A stretch of DNA of 64,000 nucleotides, from assembly GCF_012926615.1 (NCBI RefSeq), contig NZ_JABBNU010000009.1, forward strand, positions 1 to 64,000, given 5' to 3'. Each line of letters starts with the position of its first letter. Within the stretch, counting starts at the first letter, position 1. A program made the translations under genes and the position numbers. The DNA is from Marinigracilibium pacificum (GTDB taxonomy: Bacteria > Bacteroidota > Bacteroidia > Cytophagales > Cyclobacteriaceae). Below are positions 28,174-36,953 of this stretch, piece after piece. Below the pieces are notes generated by a model. The model did not search any database. It worked only from the letters and a program-made list of their open reading frames with translations, and was not told the DNA's origin.

Positions 28174-29184
28174 ATGAAAACAACTTTTAAATTTCCGGCA
28201 TTCTTCATAATCATAGCAGTAATTTTTGTTACTGCCTGTTTCGAAGATGGTAATCCTTTTGATAAAAATGATTCCAAAGGTACTGGCAAAGTAGGAAAAG
28301 ATGATATAACAGAAAATGACTCATCATCAACAGATAGTTTAAGCTGCCCTATATTACACTTCTCTGTTGAAAACGACTCCTTTGGCGTGTATTATTTCAC
28401 AGCTGATTTTGAAGGAAGAGATGAAACACCCTATTTCTGGCACGTTGATGGGGAACCCATTGGCCAGATTGCCGTGGAAGACTCAACTAATCACACACTT
28501 GTATGGCAGTTTAATCCCGGAGACCATCGGGTTTGCATCAAATCAAGCACTGATGAATGCGGCGAGTTATTTTACTGTGAATCAATTTCATACGACCCCT
28601 ATCAAAGTCAATGCCCTGAACTTTCATTTACAACAAACATTCTCAGTGCCAGAAACTATGAGTTTTTTGCAGACACGAGTAAGCTTGATTCCGTTGAGTG
28701 GTATGGCTGGATGGTTAACGGACAAATTGTCGAAAATGAAGGTAATTACTATAACGGTGATGGATATCTCAATTATATTTTCGAATCTGAAGGATACTAT
28801 GAAGTTTGTCTGGTCACTGAAACACCAAACTGTCCTCAGGGTAGTACTTTTTGTGCAGATTATTTTATTCAATTTGATAGTATTCCTGATGATTCAACGG
28901 GAACCATAGCAGAATGCAGAGAGTTAGGGTTTAATTATGCGCTAGACAATAATGATTCAACTTATACTTTTACTGCAGATTTTGAAGATATGGATTCGAT
29001 AAGCTATTCATGGTCCGTATTTACAAATGGAGATTACCTGGGTGGAAAAACCAGACAGGCAGGTAGTAACAGCTCTCATAATTTTCAATGGTATTTTGAA
29101 CCAAATCAGAATTATGTCATCTGTTTAAAACAAATTGATGGCGACTGCGAAAACTACCAGATATGTGAGGAAATTCGTTTATAG
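28174..29184 (+). CDS. Lipoprotein with three four-cysteine repeats
   Basis: 336 residues, function unknown. A lipoprotein signal ends VTAC with Cys22. A polar Ser/Asp/Gly linker follows (about 25-56). Then come three repeats of about 85-90 residues, each with four cysteines: 58/121/129/135, 147/212/220/227 and 248/317/325/331. Each repeat starts near C-x-x-L-x-F, has an aromatic-rich core (YTFTADF, YSWSV), then the FEPGxxxVC-type turn and closes with C-x6-C. The regular spacing suggests two disulfides per unit in an Ig- or PKD-like beta sandwich at the cell surface. It is divergent from the ECF sigma gene, has an ECF-like promoter, and is followed by its own terminator. The next gene carries two copies of the same repeat. 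Confidence 0.85.
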   Translation: MKTTFKFPAFFIIIAVIFVTACFEDGNPFDKNDSKGTGKVGKDDITENDSSSTDSLSCPILHFSVENDSFGVYYFTADFEGRDETPYFWHVDGEPIGQIAVEDSTNHTLVWQFNPGDHRVCIKSSTDECGELFYCESISYDPYQSQCPELSFTTNILSARNYEFFADTSKLDSVEWYGWMVNGQIVENEGNYYNGDGYLNYIFESEGYYEVCLVTETPNCPQGSTFCADYFIQFDSIPDDSTGTIAECRELGFNYALDNNDSTYTFTADFEDMDSISYSWSVFTNGDYLGGKTRQAGSNSSHNFQWYFEPNQNYVICLKQIDGDCENYQICEEIRL

Positions 29185-29206
29185 ATCCCCTTCTTGTTCA
29201 TAATTT

Positions 29207-29239
29207 GAAGGCCGTAAAAATTATGGCGGCCTTCTTTTT
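29207..29239 (+). terminator. Intrinsic terminator of the three-repeat lipoprotein gene
   Basis: Arms GAAGGCCG (29207-29214) and CGGCCTTC (29227-29234) with a 12-base loop are followed by TTTTT. Confidence 0.9.
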
Positions 29240-29296
29240 CTATCTCATGACATGATAGTATAAACAATAAATATTATCTTGGTGATTTGAAATTAC

Positions 29297-30460
29297 ATGT
29301 ATAAATCTGTTCTAAATATTATCCTTTTAATTGCGTCTAGCACATTGATATGGTCGTGTGTGGATAATGACCTGGACATTCCTGACACAAATGACATACA
29401 AACATCTGAGAGTTCAGCTCTGATAAGTTTTTTAAATTCTTACGATGATCCATCAGGAAGTATTGCAACCAATTCTGTAAGTTTTATTTTCCCAATTTAT
29501 ATAGCATATACTAACGGGCTTATTGTTGAAGTCACAAATGAAGAAGGACTGAATTCCATCATTCAAAGTCAATCATCTAGCTTTTATATAAATGAAATTA
29601 AGTTTCCTGTCGAAGTATCTATATCAGGAAACATTGAAATAATAAATAATGAATCTGATTTCAACTTATTACTAGATGAGTTGAGTATAAACTCATTTGA
29701 AGATGATTTCATAGCAGGATTTCTAAGATGTTATGATTTTGACTATCCTTCTAAAGTTAATAATAACACATTCTCAAATTCAGATGACTTTTTAATCTAC
29801 ATTTCAAGCAAACCAGATAGCTCAGGATTTAAATTAACATATCCTCTCCAGCTTATAGTATACAATGCTGACTCAATTATTATCTATAATAATGAGTACG
29901 AAGTTTTAGAACTAGCAACAAGCTGTGAAGAATGTCCACAATTAGGATATACCATAAGATCTGATAGTACCTCAAACTATACGTTTATAGCCGACACTTC
30001 TTTATCAAATTTTGCTACCGCATATCAATGGTTCATCAATGGTGAATTTATTGAAAATGATGGGCCTGATTATCAAGGCGATGGACAGTTGAGTTGGGTA
30101 TTTCAGCCAGGTCAACATGAAATTTGCATGATAGGAGTATCCGAAGCAAGCGAATGTAACGGCATTGATTTTTGTCAAACAATTTTCGTAGAAGATCTAT
30201 GTCCGCAGTTACATTTCACTCGTGACTCAACCGAAAACAGTTTTACCTTTAGAGCTGACTTTTTTGAAATGGATAGTATTTCCTACAATTGGGAGTTATA
30301 TCAAAATGGTGATTTAATAGCTTCTGAACTAGAAGATGAAAATGGAGACAACCAGTTTTTCTATCAATTTTCAAGAGGTAATTATAGTATTTGCCTAACT
30401 GCTGAAACCCCTGAATGTCCACAGGGAAGTTCATACTGTGAGGAAGTAATCATTCAATAG
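29297..30460 (+). CDS. Lipoprotein with two four-cysteine repeats
   Basis: 387 residues, function unknown. The lipoprotein signal has Cys21 (IWSC). Residues of about 30-205 form a separate domain rich in Ser, Asn, Ile and Asp, with a single cysteine (FLRCYDFDYP), not seen in the neighbour. The C-terminal half has two of the same repeats as the upstream lipoprotein, cysteines 213/277/287/293 and 302/366/374/381. The second one ends with a near-identical segment, TAETPECPQGSSYC against TETPNCPQGSTFC. The two genes are clearly paralogous in their repeats. A terminator separates them, so this gene probably has its own promoter, which I could not place. Confidence 0.83.
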   Translation: MYKSVLNIILLIASSTLIWSCVDNDLDIPDTNDIQTSESSALISFLNSYDDPSGSIATNSVSFIFPIYIAYTNGLIVEVTNEEGLNSIIQSQSSSFYINEIKFPVEVSISGNIEIINNESDFNLLLDELSINSFEDDFIAGFLRCYDFDYPSKVNNNTFSNSDDFLIYISSKPDSSGFKLTYPLQLIVYNADSIIIYNNEYEVLELATSCEECPQLGYTIRSDSTSNYTFIADTSLSNFATAYQWFINGEFIENDGPDYQGDGQLSWVFQPGQHEICMIGVSEASECNGIDFCQTIFVEDLCPQLHFTRDSTENSFTFRADFFEMDSISYNWELYQNGDLIASELEDENGDNQFFYQFSRGNYSICLTAETPECPQGSSYCEEVIIQ

Positions 30461-30477
30461 GCTATTAGATTAGGCAT

Positions 30478-30506
30478 AAAAAAAGCCCCGAATAACTATA
30501 TCCGGG
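30478..30506 (-). terminator. Intrinsic terminator of the sugar transporter gene
   Basis: On the minus strand an 8-bp stem with one G-U pair (30499-30506 with 30487-30494) and a 4-base loop is followed by GGC and seven T residues. It lies 27 bases past the transporter stop. Confidence 0.75.
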
Positions 30507-30532
30507 ACCCAATTACTTAAATATAATAAATT

Positions 30533-31936
30533 TTATTCAATTTTCCCATATTTTTCTGCCCACATTCCTTCAAGTTCTTCCAAAGATCTTCCTTTTGTTT
30601 CAATTATATATTTTTTAGTAAATAATATCAAGAGAAAAATACATACACCGAAAATGAAATATGGCAGTGATTTGTTCCACACTCCATCAACATTGGTTTC
30701 ACTGTTAGCAATTATCGGGAATGATTGAGATACCAAGTAATTGCCCGCCCATTGTACCGCTACTGCTATTGACATAGCAATACTTCGAATTTTGTTAGGA
30801 AACATCTCAGATAATAGCACCCAGGTTACAGGCCCCATACTCATAGCAAAAGACCCAATAAACATTAATACCCCGATTAAAGAGACCATACCAACCTTGT
30901 CAAGGTATAGAGAGCCTCCAAGTAGAATAAACCCTAAAAGCATTCCAAAACTACCAATAATGATTAGTGGCTTACGTCCGAGTTTATCAACAGTAAACAT
31001 TGCAATAAATGTAAATACAAAATTAACTGCAGCTAATAATATCTGCTGAGCTAACACATCTTCTTGTTTGAAGCCTAAAGCCTTTTCAAAAATATCACTA
31101 CCATAATATAATACAGCATTGATTCCAGTCAGCTGTTGAAATAATGACAATAATGAACCAATTATGATTATCGCTAATGCAGACTTCTGAAATACAGATA
31201 CTTCAGATTTTTGCATTGAATTCTCCTGTTCAAGTGAACTTTTAATTTCATTAATTTCTTTTTGAGCAGCTGCAGGTTCATGTAACTTATTTAATACTTT
31301 AAGAGCGTCTTTTTCACGACCAACAAGAACTAACCATCTTGGACTCTGCGGAATAAAAAAAGTAAGACCTAAAAATAGAAGACAAGGAACTAGCTCAGAC
31401 CAGAACATCCATCTCCATCCTTCGCTGATATTTTGTTCAGGAGTAAAGTTTTGCCCAATAAAATAGGTCACCAAAAACACCACGAAAAAACCAGTAACAA
31501 TTGCTAGTTGATAAAATGTCACCAGAATTCCCCTTCTGTCTTTTGGAGCAATCTCAGCAATATAAGTAGGTGCTGCCATCGAGGCCAGACCTATACCCAA
31601 TCCCCCAAGTATTCTAAAGGTAACAAGTAACGAGATCGATTCTGGAAGCATGGAAGGCAAACCAGAACCCCATGCAGATATAGTAAATAAAAAGGCAGAA
31701 ATTATTAAGCTGTATTTTCTTCCGATAACTCTGGTTGCGACCCCGGCAGAAAGAGCTCCAATAAAACAACCAATTAATGCACTCGAAACTACCCAACCCT
31801 GCATTGCGTCAGATAATTCAAAATACTTTGTAAAGTAAAACTGTGATCCGTTAATCACCCCGGTATCGTAACCAAAAAGCAGCCCACCTAATGCAGCGAC
31901 TGAGGTTACCAGTATTAGTAATCCGTTTTTTGACAT
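30533..31936 (-). CDS. Sugar porter family MFS transporter
   Basis: A 467-residue inner membrane proton-sugar symporter with 12 predicted helices. Family signatures are present: GGLLFGYDTGVINGSQFY in helix 1, RILGGLGIGLASMAAPTYIAEIAP in helix 4 to 5, PQSPRWLV before the central loop, QQLTGINAVLYYG in helix 7, and GRKPLII. These are the motifs of XylE/GLUT-type porters, and QQLTGIN is the sugar-contacting segment. The specific sugar (glucose, xylose, arabinose or other) cannot be fixed. There is no sugar catabolic gene beside it. It ends with its own terminator and is divergent from the adhesin operon. Confidence 0.93.
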   Translation of the reverse strand: MSKNGLLILVTSVAALGGLLFGYDTGVINGSQFYFTKYFELSDAMQGWVVSSALIGCFIGALSAGVATRVIGRKYSLIISAFLFTISAWGSGLPSMLPESISLLVTFRILGGLGIGLASMAAPTYIAEIAPKDRRGILVTFYQLAIVTGFFVVFLVTYFIGQNFTPEQNISEGWRWMFWSELVPCLLFLGLTFFIPQSPRWLVLVGREKDALKVLNKLHEPAAAQKEINEIKSSLEQENSMQKSEVSVFQKSALAIIIIGSLLSLFQQLTGINAVLYYGSDIFEKALGFKQEDVLAQQILLAAVNFVFTFIAMFTVDKLGRKPLIIIGSFGMLLGFILLGGSLYLDKVGMVSLIGVLMFIGSFAMSMGPVTWVLLSEMFPNKIRSIAMSIAVAVQWAGNYLVSQSFPIIANSETNVDGVWNKSLPYFIFGVCIFLLILFTKKYIIETKGRSLEELEGMWAEKYGKIE

Positions 31937-32281
31937 GTTTATTTGTAGTTCGTTGTATTTGGTTTTTTTATTACAATGCTGAATATAAGAAATAAAACAT
32001 TAAAGAATAAAACTATCTTAAATGGCACTCCCCTCTTAATTTAATTCTTTTAAGGATTTGATACATATACCATTTCGAAATGAAATAAATATCCACTAAA
32101 AAAAATCATATCTAATAAACATTAATCCAAACAAGGATATTTTTATTACATCGCAATACTTAGATAAATATTCAAACCTTTCAATATTCGTTTTTTTCAT
32201 ATATATTGACCCTGTTTTAGTGTGTGTTTGTATGATTTTTTCAAGATATGATGGATGCTAATCCTTCATATTTATTTTTTT
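31937..32281. other. Intergenic region between the sugar transporter and the adhesin operon
   Basis: About 345 AT-rich bases upstream of both divergent units. I find no RNA gene, no terminator and no full promoter consensus. A TTG at 32206-32208 and a TTTG at 32227-32230 are spaced too closely to be a convincing pair. Promoters must lie here but are not resolved. Confidence 0.5.
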
Positions 32282-34426
32282 ATGTTAAATAATAAGCTTA
32301 TATACTTCTTATTCAAGATTACATTTCTGTTTTCTTTAACAACTATTCCTTTAATAGTTAATGGGAATTGTATTGTTGACTTTCCTGGAAATAGCAATTT
32401 AAATTATTCATCAGTATGCAATTCAACAAATGGAAATGTTGAAATAGGAAGAAACATACCCCTTAGCGATGGAGATTCATTTACATTTGATTCACCCTCA
32501 ACTATTAGCATTGGAGGAATTATTAAAATATTTGCAGCAGGAAATGGTAAAATAATAATCCCGGAAGGAGTCACAGTTGTTGTACAGGGCAATTTACAAA
32601 TAGAAACAGCTGGTGGGGGATGTGAAAGTGGCGCTGCATGCAATTTTGAATTTATAGTGGATGGTTTTCTAATTGTTGATGGAAACCTACAGAATAAAGC
32701 TACTTCTTTAATTTGGACAGGCACCGGCATAGTGGATATCCTGTCAAATTTTGACAATACCAACAGTGGTTGTATGGAATGTGGTGCTACCTGTCCAGAA
32801 TTTATTAACCATAATAGATGTAATGACATTAATAGTACTTGTTCAAATAACTTTTGCGAGTTACAATATGGCAAATCAGCTTTTAAAGGAGTTGACAACC
32901 TAGCTCCAAAATTCGATTATTGTCCTTCTGATTTAATTTTTTATACCGACGACAACAGTTGTACTGCTTTAGCAACATGGCCTGACCCACAAGCTTCAGA
33001 CAATAGCGGAACAGTTACAATTTCTGACCCAAGTATTCCGAAAGGTCAAAATCTGGCTCCGGGCACATATACAGTTAATTACACAGCTACTGATGGTTCC
33101 GGAAATAAAGCCACTTGCTCATTCAACTTTGAAGTAATTGACAATGTATCTCCATCAACCACCTTTTGTCCGGAAGATATTATAAGATATGGAGCTCAAA
33201 CAGTCCAATGGACGGAGCCTAAATTTTCTGATAATTGTGAAATTACAACAATCCAAAAATCACATACTCCCGGATCATTATTTGATATTGGCAGTACAAC
33301 GGTCACTTATACAGCTAAAGATAAAAATGGAAATCAGACAACTTGCTCTTTTAAGGTTGTAGTACAAGAAGAAAATGGGCCAGAAATAACTTTCTGTCCT
33401 GATAATATAATATTAGATGCTGATCAAAATTGTGAATCATTCGCATCTTGGGATTTACCTACCGCTAATATGATTGAAGGTATTCCTCCCAAATCAAACT
33501 ATACACCCGGTCAGTTATTTCAACTTGGGTCAACTAATGTTGTGTATGAATTCATTGATATAACAGGAAAAAGCTACTGCAGTTTTGATGTTATCATAAT
33601 TGATAACGATCCTCCTGTTTATTCAAATATCCCTAAAGACACACTTATTAAAACAACAAAATCAACGTTAGCCTATAGTTGGGAAGAACCAATTGCTACA
33701 GACAACTGTGAATTCAATGAGTACTCTACACATAAGCCTGGTGATATATTTCCAGAAGGAATTACAACAGTATCTTATACAGCAACAGATAATTCGGGTA
33801 ATGAAACTACTGTCTCATTTAATGTAACAATTAAAACCAATCATCCTCCTGTAATTAAAAAAGACACCATTGAGTTAGAGTATTCAGAAAGGCTTGAAGT
33901 TTGTCCTACTATTAATGATCCTGATGGAGATATTATTAATATTAAATCTTCTAAAATTTTATTAGGAGAAGGCTCTTTGGGAGATTTACTACAGGATGGT
34001 ACCTGTTTAGAGTTCTACCCTAATTCAGATGCTGCTGCATTATACGAAATTCTAATTGAGGTGTGTGATAACGGAACACCTCAAACATGTTCTCAAGGTG
34101 TATTTTTTGTAAAAATACCTGAACAAGTTAAGTTTAAAGAAGCAGTTATACCCTATAAAATATTTACTCCTGATAATGATTCATATAATGATGTATGGGT
34201 CATTGAAAACATAGAATCTTATCCAAATAACCATGTGACTATTTATGATAGATGGGGACGAGTAATTTATGATGCCAACGGTTATAATAATGTAGATGTT
34301 GTTTTCGATGGTTCGAATATCAACTCTTCACTTGGAGGAAGTGAAATTCCTACGGGCACATATTTTTTCAATATAGTATTAAACGGAAACCAAAAATTAC
34401 AAGGTTATGTTGAACTACTTAGGTAA
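32282..34426 (+). CDS. HYR-repeat surface protein with T9SS type B sorting domain
   Basis: About 714 residues from the ATG at 32282. An ATG 27 bases earlier is possible, but the later one gives a better signal peptide. The N-terminal region (to about 205) has beta-helix-like strands (GKIIIPEGVTVVVQGNLQI) and a Cys-rich end. Four HYR domains follow at roughly 210-300, 300-375, 375-455 and 455-530, with motifs such as NYTATDGSGNKATCSFNFEV and VTYTAKDKNGNQTTCSF. A cadherin-like domain comes next (HPPVIKKDTI, VCDNGTPQTC). The last 90 residues are the gliding-motility-associated C-terminal domain (PYKIFTPDNDSYNDVW, YDRWGRVIYD, TGTYFFNI), the type B signal for T9SS. It is exported and shown on the cell surface. 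It is first in a four-gene operon and overlaps the next gene by 20 bases. Confidence 0.93.
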   Translation: MLNNKLIYFLFKITFLFSLTTIPLIVNGNCIVDFPGNSNLNYSSVCNSTNGNVEIGRNIPLSDGDSFTFDSPSTISIGGIIKIFAAGNGKIIIPEGVTVVVQGNLQIETAGGGCESGAACNFEFIVDGFLIVDGNLQNKATSLIWTGTGIVDILSNFDNTNSGCMECGATCPEFINHNRCNDINSTCSNNFCELQYGKSAFKGVDNLAPKFDYCPSDLIFYTDDNSCTALATWPDPQASDNSGTVTISDPSIPKGQNLAPGTYTVNYTATDGSGNKATCSFNFEVIDNVSPSTTFCPEDIIRYGAQTVQWTEPKFSDNCEITTIQKSHTPGSLFDIGSTTVTYTAKDKNGNQTTCSFKVVVQEENGPEITFCPDNIILDADQNCESFASWDLPTANMIEGIPPKSNYTPGQLFQLGSTNVVYEFIDITGKSYCSFDVIIIDNDPPVYSNIPKDTLIKTTKSTLAYSWEEPIATDNCEFNEYSTHKPGDIFPEGITTVSYTATDNSGNETTVSFNVTIKTNHPPVIKKDTIELEYSERLEVCPTINDPDGDIINIKSSKILLGEGSLGDLLQDGTCLEFYPNSDAAALYEILIEVCDNGTPQTCSQGVFFVKIPEQVKFKEAVIPYKIFTPDNDSYNDVWVIENIESYPNNHVTIYDRWGRVIYDANGYNNVDVVFDGSNINSSLGGSEIPTGTYFFNIVLNGNQKLQGYVELLR

Positions 34427-35351
34427 TATTTTTGTGTCCGTCGTATTCTGTATAACTCTTGTATTTCTATCAGGAAAGGTATCAATGTGTATTGCTCAAA
34501 ATGGGCCATTCACTCAATATCTCAATAATGAGTTTATATTAAATCCTGCTTATGCAGGTGCTGATGACGCACTTAGTTTGACAGCAATTTACAGAAGTCA
34601 ATGGTCTAATATTGAAGGCATGCCAGTTACTCAAACTTTAAGCGGGCATTCCTTAATTAAAAATAATAACAGTGGTGTAGGTGCAACTATTACGCATGAC
34701 CAAATAGGAATTCATAGAAACATAACTGCTGTTGGGGCCTATTCTTACAGAATCAATTTATCTAATGATAGATATTTAGCTCTTGGTTTTCAGGCTGGAA
34801 TTAAAAACATCCAATCAAATTATACTCAATTAAGCCAGTATGCTCAAAATCCATTAGACCCTAAAATTGCAAATGCTGATTTTAACTATACTCGTTTTGA
34901 CTTAGGTCTTGGTCTTTTATATACCAGTGAAAAATTCAAACTTGGAATATCACTACCATCATATAACACATCAAAAGATAAAGAGTCTGATAGCCTTACT
35001 TACAACTTTGACGAATCAAAATATTTCCTTTTGACAAGTTATAAAATCGAAATGTCAAGTAGCCTGAATATCTACCCCGGAATATTAATTAATTATACGG
35101 CAGGGCTACCAATAACCTATGACGTTAATATTCAGGGCGAACTAAGAGAAGTTTTAACTATTGGGTTTTCATACCGGCACCAAACTTCTCTCAACTTTTT
35201 GTTACAAGCAGTAATATTGCCTCAGTTGCGAATAGGATATGCATATGACTATCCGTCGGGTAAAAATGCATTATTTGACAAAGAATCTAATGAATTAATG
35301 CTTAATTATATATTTAAACATAAAAAATCCAAGGTAATAAACCCAAGATAA
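34407..35351 (+). CDS. PorP/SprF family outer membrane protein
   Basis: 314 residues, with a signal peptide and then a beta barrel. The family opening is clear: QNGPFTQYLNNEFILNPAYAG, then SLTAIYRSQWSNIEGMPVTQTLSGH and GVGATITHDQIG. PorP/SprF-like proteins are needed to export or hold T9SS proteins that carry a type B sorting domain, and are often encoded next to their client, as sprF beside sprB. Here the gene overlaps the end of the HYR adhesin gene, so it is very likely the dedicated partner. It abuts the next gene with a TAATG overlap. Confidence 0.94.
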   Translation: MLNYLGNIFVSVVFCITLVFLSGKVSMCIAQNGPFTQYLNNEFILNPAYAGADDALSLTAIYRSQWSNIEGMPVTQTLSGHSLIKNNNSGVGATITHDQIGIHRNITAVGAYSYRINLSNDRYLALGFQAGIKNIQSNYTQLSQYAQNPLDPKIANADFNYTRFDLGLGLLYTSEKFKLGISLPSYNTSKDKESDSLTYNFDESKYFLLTSYKIEMSSSLNIYPGILINYTAGLPITYDVNIQGELREVLTIGFSYRHQTSLNFLLQAVILPQLRIGYAYDYPSGKNALFDKESNELMLNYIFKHKKSKVINPR

Positions 35352-36952
35352 TGAATATCCGATCTTTAACATATTGCCTTTTACTTTTTACTACTTTCCA
35401 AAGTGTTTCCTCACAGACACTATTTAGTGAGTTAAAAAATGGCGAAAAAAGAGCTGACATGCATTATGCCAACCAAGAATACATGTTGGCGCTTGAACTC
35501 TACCTTAACAAATTTGAAAAAAAGAAAAAGGGTGAATTAGCATTAAAAATCGGCAAAACATTTTTGGAATTAAATAATCCCAAACAAGCTGTAAAGTATC
35601 TTTCTGTTTACACAGAAAACAACAACAACCTTAATAAAACAGACTACAAATTTCTTGCAGAGTCATTTGAAAACGCAGGAAATTATGAAGAAGCAATTCA
35701 TTGGTATAATCAGTATCTGAAGACCGACCCTAACAATGAAGCAATTGCCGAAATAGTATGGCAATTGAATAATAGACATACTCTTTATGAAGACTCAACT
35801 CTTTTTGAAGTCAGTTCTATTAATATTAATACCGAATACAATGAATTCGCACCTTGCCTTTATAAAGATGGAATAATATATATTTCTGATGCTCCTTCTC
35901 ATGGAGGCATAAAACTGATAGATAACTATTCTTCAAGATCATTCACCAGATGGTTAAAAACTGAAAAAAAGTATGACTCATTAATAGGATATACTTTTCA
36001 CAGCAAACCAAAAGAATTTGGAAATAATATTGAATCTCGTTTTAATAAAGGAACATTATATATTTCCGGGGACAGCCTGATTTTTTATTCTTCTAACGGG
36101 TCCCCTTCAAAAATAACAGGCAAATCAAATCTTCAGTTATTTATCTCACATAAGGTAAATGGAAATTGGACTGATCCGGAAAGCTTTCCATACAATAATT
36201 TAGAGTATTCTATATCACAACCAACTTATAACGAAGAAACTCAAACATTATATTTTGCTTCCGACATGCCGGGAGGACATGGTGGCTTAGATCTATATCT
36301 TTCGAAATCAATAAATGGCACATGGACTAAACCCATAAACCTCGGGGCAGACATTAATACAGAAAAAGATGAATGCTACCCATTTATCATTGGTACAACC
36401 TTGTACTTTGCTTCTAATGGGCACCCAGGTCTAGGTGGTCTGGATATTTTCAGATCTTATTTTATCAATGAGAAACCAGGTCAAATAAAAAATATTGGAT
36501 TTCCAATAAATACAAACTTCGATGACTTCGGATTGGTAATATCTTCAAAAAATGACGAAGGCTATTTCACTTCTAATAGAAATGGAGGCACACTCAATGA
36601 CGATATATTCTCTGTAAAAATTGGCCTTCAGACTTATCCGATAAAGATTTCAGGATCAATACAAGCTAAAGAACTTCATGATGAGGTAGAAAGCATTTCA
36701 ACACTTAAAAACTCTACCCTTGCATTGATTGATAAACATAGAGGTGAAGCAGTTAGTCATGCCTTAAGTAACGAATACGGTGAATTTAGCATTACAATTC
36801 CATATGATGGCGAATTCTATATCAAAATAAATGATGATAATTTGGGTGAGGCCTTGGTTAACCTTGACATTCCAAAAGAAAAAGAAAAGCAATCAACTTA
36901 TAAGATAGTAATTGTAAAAGAATTATTTAATACAAACAACAAGGCTAATTAG
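35351..36952 (+). CDS. TPR-PD40 periplasmic protein without OmpA domain
   Basis: 533 residues with a signal peptide (to about 21). TPR-like helices span about 25-150 (ADMHYANQEYMLALELYL, AGNYEEAIHWYNQYLKTDPNN). PD40/WD40-like propeller blades follow (TLYFASDMPGGHGGLDLYLS, TLYFASNGHPGLGGLDIFRS, GYFTSNRNGG) at about 280-420. A carboxypeptidase-regulatory-like domain ends the protein (about 430-520). This is the order of PorE-type T9SS proteins, but the usual C-terminal OmpA peptidoglycan-binding domain is missing. It overlaps the porP-like gene by one base and is one base before the kinase gene. A link between the PorP-like protein and the kinase is inferred. Confidence 0.9.
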   Translation: MNIRSLTYCLLLFTTFQSVSSQTLFSELKNGEKRADMHYANQEYMLALELYLNKFEKKKKGELALKIGKTFLELNNPKQAVKYLSVYTENNNNLNKTDYKFLAESFENAGNYEEAIHWYNQYLKTDPNNEAIAEIVWQLNNRHTLYEDSTLFEVSSININTEYNEFAPCLYKDGIIYISDAPSHGGIKLIDNYSSRSFTRWLKTEKKYDSLIGYTFHSKPKEFGNNIESRFNKGTLYISGDSLIFYSSNGSPSKITGKSNLQLFISHKVNGNWTDPESFPYNNLEYSISQPTYNEETQTLYFASDMPGGHGGLDLYLSKSINGTWTKPINLGADINTEKDECYPFIIGTTLYFASNGHPGLGGLDIFRSYFINEKPGQIKNIGFPINTNFDDFGLVISSKNDEGYFTSNRNGGTLNDDIFSVKIGLQTYPIKISGSIQAKELHDEVESISTLKNSTLALIDKHRGEAVSHALSNEYGEFSITIPYDGEFYIKINDDNLGEALVNLDIPKEKEKQSTYKIVIVKELFNTNNKAN

Positions 36953-36953
36953 G

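Noticed and set aside
28367-28909. 180-codon frame within the three-repeat lipoprotein gene
   Set aside because: It is another reading frame of the same strand. The lipoprotein frame has the signal peptide and the regular cysteine repeats.
32404-32898. 164-codon minus-strand frame inside the adhesin gene
   Set aside because: It is antisense to a well-supported signal peptide and beta-strand region, with no motifs.
32900-33830. Possible CRISPR or tandem DNA repeat in the adhesin gene
   Set aside because: The repetition is at the protein level (HYR domains). DNA copies are too diverged and there are no spacers.
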